Part shown: positions 59,114-64,000 of the stretch, piece after piece
Numbering within the stretch: the first letter of the stretch is position 1
How the letters are laid out: every line of letters begins with the position of its first letter
Assembly: GCF_042726155.1 (NCBI RefSeq)
Contig: NZ_JBHXHV010000004.1
Coordinates: 310,001 to 374,000 of the forward strand
Direction: 5' to 3'
Length of the DNA stretch: 64,000 nt
Origin: Leucobacter sp042726155
GTDB lineage: Bacteria > Actinomycetota > Actinomycetes > Actinomycetales > Microbacteriaceae
Translations under genes and position numbers: made by a program
Notes under the pieces: model-generated
Told to the model about the DNA's origin: nothing
Seen by the model: the letters and a program-made list of their open reading frames with translations, nothing else
Database searches by the model: none

Positions 59114-60937
59114 CTATTCGGTGAGCGGGATCTCCACGATGCTCGGCCCGGTAACCGGCTCGGTGAGTAACCGTTCGAGCTCGCCGCGGTTGGCGACCCT
59201 GCGGTACTCCCAGCCGTACGCCGTCGCGAGCGCGGCGAGGTCAGCGCGCTGCGGGGTGCGCATGACGCGCTCGAACGCACTCGGGTCGGCGGTGCCCGCG
59301 ACCTCGAGACCGTCGAAGATCGTTCCGCCGCCGTCGTTGCCCACAAAGAGCTGGATGCGCGGGCGGGCCTCGCCCTCAAGCAGGAGCAGCGATCCGGCAT
59401 CGTGCAGCAGCGCGAGATCGCCGATCAACACCCGCGTCGTGCCGGCCGCCCGCGCCGGATCATCGTCGCGCTGACTCGCGGTTGCGATACCGAGCGCGGT
59501 GGCGACCGTGCCGTCGATGCCGGCGAGCCCGCGGTTGGCGTGGACGTTCACGCGGCGCGCTGGGGCGAGGCCGTCGAGCACCCGAACCAGGCGCGAAGCC
59601 GCGACGACGAGCCGGTCGTGCGGCCAGGTACTGCGCCACACACTCTCGACGAGCAGATCGCGCGACACCGGTTCACGCATCGTCGCAACCTCTGAGCGCG
59701 CGTACGCGCTGCGCTCCTTATACCCCGGGGCGAGCGCTGCGTCGAGATCGGGTTCGTGCACGGTGGTGCGATCGCGCTGCAGCGCTCGGTCGGCGACCAC
59801 CCAGGCGCCGAGCCAGCGACGGAGTGCGCGGGGGTCGTGATCGTCGCCCACGCGCGCCTCGCGCACAACTCGTGCGGCGCGGCTCGGATCGACGTGTTCG
59901 ACCCCCTCGCCCAGGTGAGGATCAACAACGATGACTTCAACGTCGTCTCGCCGAAGCAGCGCGGGGACCTGCCTGGTCAGCGTCGGATGCCCGAATACTA
60001 TGGCGCGTTCTGTGAGGCCGCCAATCTCAGGATCGTCAATGAGTGTCGCGTACCCCGTGATGGCCTCGCGACCGAACCTCGAGCCGCTCACGACCTCGGC
60101 GAGGAGTGGAAGGCCCGCTGCTCGCGCGAACGCTTCGGCAGCGGCGCCAGCGCCCTCACCCGCAATGACGACGGTCAGGGTGTCGCCCGTGTGCACGTAT
60201 GCGTCGGTTGGGTGTGCGGGCGTATCGGCCGCGCCTGTCGACTCCGCTGCTTGGGCTTCGGCTGTTTCAGCTGTTTTGGCGGCTTCCGCCGCTTCAGCTG
60301 CTTCCGCCGCCGCAGCCTCGAAGCCGGCGACGATCATGCGATCGAAGCCCCCGGTCCCCGAAAGCGGTTCGCGGAACGAGAGATTCAGCTGCGCCGGGCC
60401 GGCGGGCGCTCCCCCGACGCTGCCGAGTGCGGCGGCGAGGCCGCGGGCGGCGAGCGATCCGGGATCGCGTCGCGCGTCTCGAACGAGATCACCGCCTGCA
60501 AACTCGGGTGCAGGGACGTCGATCGACCAGCGAGCGAACGCGTCGAAGAACCCCGCCTGCCGCGTCGTTTGATTGCTCCGAATACCGCGCAGCTCCGTCG
60601 GGCGGTCGGCCGTGAGGAGCAGCAGTGGAATCCGCGCTTCGTGCGCTTCGAGCGCCGCGGGCATCAGGTTGGCCACGGCGGTGCCGCTCGTCACGATGAT
60701 CGGCGCGGGCATGCCTGTTTCACGTGCAACGCCGAGGGCGAAGAATCCGGCCGAGCGTTCGTCGAGCGCCACGTGCAGTCGAAGCGCCGACGCTGACTCA
60801 GCGGCCGCAGCAGCGAGCGCGAGCGCCTGGGAGCGAGAGCCCGGGCAGACCACGACATCGCGCACGCCGCGGCGCACGAATTCTGCGAGCAGCTCGACCG
60901 CGAAGACGGATGATGCGGCGGGACGCGCTTCGCTCAC
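59114..60937 (-). CDS. menD: SEPHCHC synthase (MenD)
   Basis: 607 aa. ThDP-dependent synthase: DVVVCPGSRSQALALAAAAA, VALDERSAGFFALGVARETG, VTSGTAVANLMPAALEA (N-terminal domain with the conserved Glu in DERSAGFFA) and the C-terminal ThDP site FVGNDGGGTIFDGL (GDG-type motif). A low-complexity Ala/Glu/Thr linker occupies about residues 210-245. Condenses isochorismate with 2-oxoglutarate. ATG overlaps the PLDc_N gene (ATGA). Confidence 0.94.
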   Translation of the reverse strand: MSEARPAASSVFAVELLAEFVRRGVRDVVVCPGSRSQALALAAAAAESASALRLHVALDERSAGFFALGVARETGMPAPIIVTSGTAVANLMPAALEAHEARIPLLLLTADRPTELRGIRSNQTTRQAGFFDAFARWSIDVPAPEFAGGDLVRDARRDPGSLAARGLAAALGSVGGAPAGPAQLNLSFREPLSGTGGFDRMIVAGFEAAAAEAAEAAEAAKTAETAEAQAAESTGAADTPAHPTDAYVHTGDTLTVVIAGEGAGAAAEAFARAAGLPLLAEVVSGSRFGREAITGYATLIDDPEIGGLTERAIVFGHPTLTRQVPALLRRDDVEVIVVDPHLGEGVEHVDPSRAARVVREARVGDDHDPRALRRWLGAWVVADRALQRDRTTVHEPDLDAALAPGYKERSAYARSEVATMREPVSRDLLVESVWRSTWPHDRLVVAASRLVRVLDGLAPARRVNVHANRGLAGIDGTVATALGIATASQRDDDPARAAGTTRVLIGDLALLHDAGSLLLLEGEARPRIQLFVGNDGGGTIFDGLEVAGTADPSAFERVMRTPQRADLAALATAYGWEYRRVANRGELERLLTEPVTGPSIVEIPLTE

Positions 60938-61479
60938 GGCTTCGCGTCGCCGTCGGAGCGCTTTCCGACCTCGTCGCCACTGTCAGACTCTGTGGCTGCG
61001 CCAGCGTCGGCGTCCGCGTCGGCGGCCGCGCTGGAACCACCGTCTACGTTTGGGGTTGGTGTGGGCATGGCCTGCGGATCGGCTGCGCCCGAAGTGCCGG
61101 ACGCGGTTGCCGTCGCCGTGGGATTCTCCGACGGTGTTTCACCGGGGAACGTCTCGTTGTCGAGTTCGCGCAGTCGCTCTTCGAGCTCGCGCATGTGCGC
61201 ATCGAGATCGGCGTCTGACAGGCGAGCACCCGTGAATCGCGGGTCGTCATCGAGCGCGGCCCGCCTCGTCGCCTGCGCCTGAGCCTGCGATTGAGCTGAG
61301 CCTTTGCCGATGAAGAACCAGAGCAGGGCACCGATGACCGGCAGAATCACGATGAGCAGGATCCAGACCGGCTTGGCCACTCCGCGCGCACGCGATCCAT
61401 CAGTCATCGCGGCATCGACCAACGCGTAGAGCGTCAGTGCAACAGCGACGACGATTCCGATAATCACGAACCGCACCAT
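60934..61479 (-). CDS. PLDc_N-domain membrane protein with acidic tail
   Basis: 181 aa. Two N-terminal helices (FVIIGIVVAVALTLYALVDA and KPVWILLIVILPVIGALLWF) with the W-x-x-G-K linker pattern form the phospholipase D N-terminal (PLDc_N) module. The remainder is a cytosolic tail with a coiled patch (MRELEERLRELDNE) and an Ala/Asp/Thr-rich disordered end. Frequently found beside menaquinone genes in actinobacteria; function unknown. Leaderless ATG 61479. Overlaps menD. Confidence 0.88.
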   Translation of the reverse strand: MVRFVIIGIVVAVALTLYALVDAAMTDGSRARGVAKPVWILLIVILPVIGALLWFFIGKGSAQSQAQAQATRRAALDDDPRFTGARLSDADLDAHMRELEERLRELDNETFPGETPSENPTATATASGTSGAADPQAMPTPTPNVDGGSSAAADADADAGAATESDSGDEVGKRSDGDAKP

Positions 61480-61485
61480 ACCCCA

Positions 61486-61491
61486 ATCGTA
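61486..61491 (-). promoter_or_regulatory. -10 element for PLDc_N/menD leaderless transcript
   Basis: TACGAT on the minus strand, 6 nt before ATG 61479. Confidence 0.6.
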
Positions 61492-61550
61492 CCCGGACGA
61501 GCTGCGCCACCTCTGGGGCTTGCGCGGAGCCTCAGCCCAGGTGCCGCGGG

Positions 61551-61556
61551 TACACT
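61551..61556 (+). promoter_or_regulatory. -10 element for DUF4229 gene
   Basis: TACACT, 7 nt before GTG 61564; supports that codon over the GTG at 61558. Confidence 0.55.
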
Positions 61557-61563
61557 CGTGCGG

Positions 61564-61821
61564 GTGAAGAACCCCCGCACCGCCTGGATCGTGTACGTCG
61601 TGCTGCGCCTATTGTTCTTCGCCGTACCGTTTGCCGTGCTCTTTCTGATCGGCCTGCAGCCGTGGCTCGCCGCGATCTTCGCCGCGCTCATCGGCGTCGC
61701 CCTCTCGGTTATCTTCCTGTCGCGCCCGCGCGCGACCGCTTCAGAGAGCATTTACGAGTGGCGCAACCGCGACCGCACGGCCGACGACATCGTCGAAGAC
61801 GAGGCCACCGACGCCCAGTAG
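61564..61821 (+). CDS. DUF4229-domain small membrane protein
   Basis: 85 aa from GTG 61564. Two helices (WIVYVVLRLLFFAVPFAVLF and WLAAIFAALIGVALSVIFLS) and an acidic Arg-rich tail (YEWRNRDRTADDIVEDEATD). DUF4229 proteins are conserved next to menaquinone genes in actinobacteria; role unknown. Divergent from the PLDc_N gene; followed by palindrome family C. Confidence 0.85.
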   Translation: MKNPRTAWIVYVVLRLLFFAVPFAVLFLIGLQPWLAAIFAALIGVALSVIFLSRPRATASESIYEWRNRDRTADDIVEDEATDAQ

Positions 61822-61842
61822 CGCGGCGCGGAGGCGAGTGGG

Positions 61843-61918
61843 CTTCGGTGAGAGATTCGGCTTCCGTAAGCTCATGCGCCACTGAAACGTGTCACCGAAG
61901 CCGAATCTCTCACTGAAG
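61843..61918. repeat. Intergenic inverted repeat (family C)
   Basis: 22-bp arms (61843-61864 and 61897-61918; core GAGAGATTCGGCTTC) with one wobble and a 32-nt spacer, between the convergent DUF4229 and ABC-exporter genes. Probable bidirectional terminator. Confidence 0.75.
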
Positions 61919-61926
61919 CGGTGACG

Positions 61927-63756
61927 TTACACCTGCGTCGACTCCCACTCGGCGAACAGTCGGGCGTAGCGGCCGCCGAGCTCAACGAGCGAGTCTGGTG
62001 CACCGTCTTCAACCACTCGACCGTGCTCCATGACGAGCACGCGATCGGCAATCGCCACCGTCGACAGTCGGTGGGCAATGATAATCGCGGTGCGGTCGGC
62101 GAGCAGCCGCTGCAACGCGTCCTGCACCAGGCGCTCACTCGGGAGATCGAGCGAGGCGGTCGCCTCGTCCAGAATCAGCACCGTCGGGTCGGCGAGGAAC
62201 GCGCGCGCGAACGAGATCAACTGGCGTTGACCCGCTGACACGCGCCCGCCGCGCTTATTCACGTCCGTCTCGTATCCGTCGGGCAGGGCCTCGATGAACG
62301 TGTCCGCCCCCACCGCGCGGGCCGCCGCGCGCACCTCGGCGACGGTTGCGTCGGGCTTTCCGAGCGCAATGTTCTCGGCGACGGTGCCACTGAACAGATA
62401 CGCCTCCTGGGTCACCATCACGATCGCGCGGCGCAGGTCAGATGGGTCGAGGTCGCGCAGGTCGATCCCGTCGAGCAGCACAGCACCCTGGGTCGGATCG
62501 TAGAACCGCGCGACGAGCTTTGCGAGCGTCGATTTGCCAGCACCCGTCGTACCGACGAGCGCGACCGTCTGCCCCGCGGGCAGCACGAGATCGCAGTCAT
62601 CAAGCACCGTGCGACCGCCGGCTCCCGCGGTGCCGTATGCGAAGCTCACGTGGTCGAACCGCAATTCGCCGCGCGGGCTCGTGAGGCGCACGGGCGACTC
62701 GGGATCCCGAACCGTTGGTGCCTCCTCGAGCACGCCCGACACCTTTTCGAGCGCTGCCGTCGCCGACTGGTATGAGTTGAGGAACATCGCAACCTCTTCG
62801 AGCGGGCCGAAGAAGTTTCGCACGTAGAGCACGGCGGCGATCAGCACGCCGATCGCGAGCTCACCGGTCGTCACGCGCAGCGCGCCCCACAGCAGCACGA
62901 CGGCCACGGTGACATTCGCGAGCAGAATCAGCCCGGGATCGAGCACGCCGAAGAGCCTCAGTACTCGCAGGTTCGCGCGTCGATAGTCGTCGGAGACCGC
63001 ACCAAAGTCGACGTCACCGCGACGCTCACGCCGGAACGCCTGCACCGCGCGGATGCCGGTCATCGTCTCCACGAACTGCACGATGAGGCGCGCACTGACA
63101 ACGCGGGTCGACCGGAAGCCCTTCTGCGATTCGACAACGAACCAGCGCATCAAGATCGAGAGCGGAATTCCCATGAACAGCAGCACCAGTCCGCTCTGCC
63201 AGTCGAGCAGGAAGAGCATGACGAGCGTGAACGCGCCAATCAGCACGGCGTCGACGAGTTCGTTGAGGCTGCCGTCGAGCAGCTCCTGAATCGACTCGAG
63301 GTCGCTCGTCTGCCGGGAGATGATGCGGCCCGACGTATACCCCTCGTGGAATTCAAGGCTGAGTCGCTGCGTCTGACGGAATATACGCGTCCGTAGCTCG
63401 ATCATTACGGCCTGGGTGAGGCGCGCGATGAGCACGACGTACCATCCGACGAGCACCGAGCCGATGCCGCCGGTCACGACGAACGCGAGCGCCACTCCAA
63501 TCGCGGGCAGCCAGTCCCCCGCGTTCAGCGCGGCGGGCAGGGCCGTGTCGATGCCGTATGCAATCAGCGACGGCCCGATCGCGCGCATCGCCGACGAGAT
63601 GATGACCACGACCGCAGTCAGCACGATGAGGCGCGTGAGCGGGCGCAGGATCGACCCAAGCAGTCGCAGCGACCGCCGCCGAATCGCGCGGCTCTCCTCG
63701 CGGGTGTAAGTATCGCGGTCTTCACCGCTCGTGCCGCGCACGCTTTCGGGGCTCAC
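61927..63756 (-). CDS. ABC exporter half-transporter (fused permease and ATPase)
   Basis: 609 aa. N-terminal six-helix exporter domain (about residues 25-320; LTRLIVLTAVVVIISSAMRA) and C-terminal ATPase: Walker A GTTGAGKS, Q-loop VTQEAYLFSGTVAENI, signature VSAGQRQL, Walker B VLILDEATASLD, H-loop IAHRLSTV. Exports lipid, drug or peptide; substrate unknown. The signature VSAGQ deviates from LSGGQ, as seen in one half of heterodimers. Start overlaps the partner gene (GTGA). Confidence 0.92.
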   Translation of the reverse strand: MSPESVRGTSGEDRDTYTREESRAIRRRSLRLLGSILRPLTRLIVLTAVVVIISSAMRAIGPSLIAYGIDTALPAALNAGDWLPAIGVALAFVVTGGIGSVLVGWYVVLIARLTQAVMIELRTRIFRQTQRLSLEFHEGYTSGRIISRQTSDLESIQELLDGSLNELVDAVLIGAFTLVMLFLLDWQSGLVLLFMGIPLSILMRWFVVESQKGFRSTRVVSARLIVQFVETMTGIRAVQAFRRERRGDVDFGAVSDDYRRANLRVLRLFGVLDPGLILLANVTVAVVLLWGALRVTTGELAIGVLIAAVLYVRNFFGPLEEVAMFLNSYQSATAALEKVSGVLEEAPTVRDPESPVRLTSPRGELRFDHVSFAYGTAGAGGRTVLDDCDLVLPAGQTVALVGTTGAGKSTLAKLVARFYDPTQGAVLLDGIDLRDLDPSDLRRAIVMVTQEAYLFSGTVAENIALGKPDATVAEVRAAARAVGADTFIEALPDGYETDVNKRGGRVSAGQRQLISFARAFLADPTVLILDEATASLDLPSERLVQDALQRLLADRTAIIIAHRLSTVAIADRVLVMEHGRVVEDGAPDSLVELGGRYARLFAEWESTQV

Positions 63757-64000
63757 GGTCGCACCTCCTCGGTGTGGGTCGTCGAGTGTTCGTCGGGGTG
63801 ATTGTCGGGGTGATTGTCGGGGTGTTCGCGTTCGATTCCGGCGATCAGGTGCCGGTAGTGGGCGCTGCTGCGCAGCAGCTCAGAGTGGGTACCGATGGCG
63901 TCGATGCGGCCGTCCCGCAGCACGGCGACGCGGTCTGCGAGGGCGACAGTAGACGGACGATGCGCGACAACGAGGGCCGTCGTGCTCGCGAGCACCCTGC
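63753..64000 (-). CDS. Partner ABC exporter half-transporter, C-terminal end (partial)
   Basis: The last 80 or so residues are visible; the start lies beyond the right edge. H-loop VVAHRPSTV, DRVAVLRDGRIDAIGTHSEL and a His-rich tail with NHPDNHPDEH repeats. It precedes the 609-aa half-transporter with a 4-nt overlap, so the two form a heterodimer. The repeated tail is encoded by 12-bp units near 63799-63822. Confidence 0.88.
   Translation of the reverse strand, partial: RVLASTTALVVAHRPSTVALADRVAVLRDGRIDAIGTHSELLRSSAHYRHLIAGIEREHPDNHPDNHPDEHSTTHTEEVRP

Overview
The window is high-GC DNA with actinobacterial habits: coproporphyrin-type HemH, menaquinone genes, a LAXTG-type sorted surface protein, 4-nt ATGA/GTGA overlaps inside operons, and many starts placed 6-7 nt after a TANNNT hexamer (leaderless transcripts). 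Gene content and order point to a Microbacteriaceae member; Leucobacter or a close relative is my guess and cannot be confirmed from this sequence alone. The piece is an assembly product: ten Ns at 37473-37482 beside a 42-G run mark a contig join.

Layout. 1-9.5 kb: the C-terminal part of a wall-anchored surface protein, a FUSC-type membrane protein, then a minus-strand ECF sigma operon (sigma, zinc-type anti-sigma fused to an Asp23-like domain, a second Asp23-like protein, an alpha/beta hydrolase, an SDR/DUF2867 protein). It diverges from a small unknown gene and a BLUF blue-light sensor. Two equal-length MarR paralogues bracket the block. 9.5-15.2 kb: hemH, csbD-like, a duplicated-module membrane protein, an NmrA-like protein, a frameshifted FtsK/SpoIIIE-type remnant beside tRNA-Met and tRNA-Thr, and tRNA-Ser. 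15.3-22.1 kb: housekeeping genes (sulfurtransferase, HAD phosphatase, serS, lipid kinase, pheA, pgm).

22.4-32.8 kb is the most unusual region. A five-gene peptide ABC importer is divergent from an IclR regulator, which is followed by two proteins I do not recognise, an M19-like dipeptidase lacking canonical metal ligands, and a RidA protein; the last four genes overlap. I read it as an uptake-and-breakdown module for an uncommon small peptide or amino-acid derivative. 33-37.3 kb: HAD-IIA phosphatase, then a GntR regulator / APC permease / nitrilase-type amidase cassette. 37.6-43.6 kb: a GntR regulator, a cytoplasmic gamma-glutamyltransferase-like enzyme and a TauE/SafE exporter, divergent from a polar amino-acid ABC importer with a clear GntR-type operator.

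43.8-53 kb: an OFA-type MFS carrier with its small partner, pyrE, a second amino-acid ABC importer, lysA divergent from a PucR regulator, and a sirtuin. 53.2-61.8 kb: ferredoxin-NADP reductase and a menaquinone block (polyprenyl diphosphate synthase, menG with a Lys/Ala/Pro tail, menF, menD) with PPK2, PLDc_N and DUF4229 genes. The window ends in a heterodimeric ABC exporter pair.

Intergenic spaces, mostly at convergent junctions, carry long palindromes. At least two families (arms of about 24 bp) recur at several loci.
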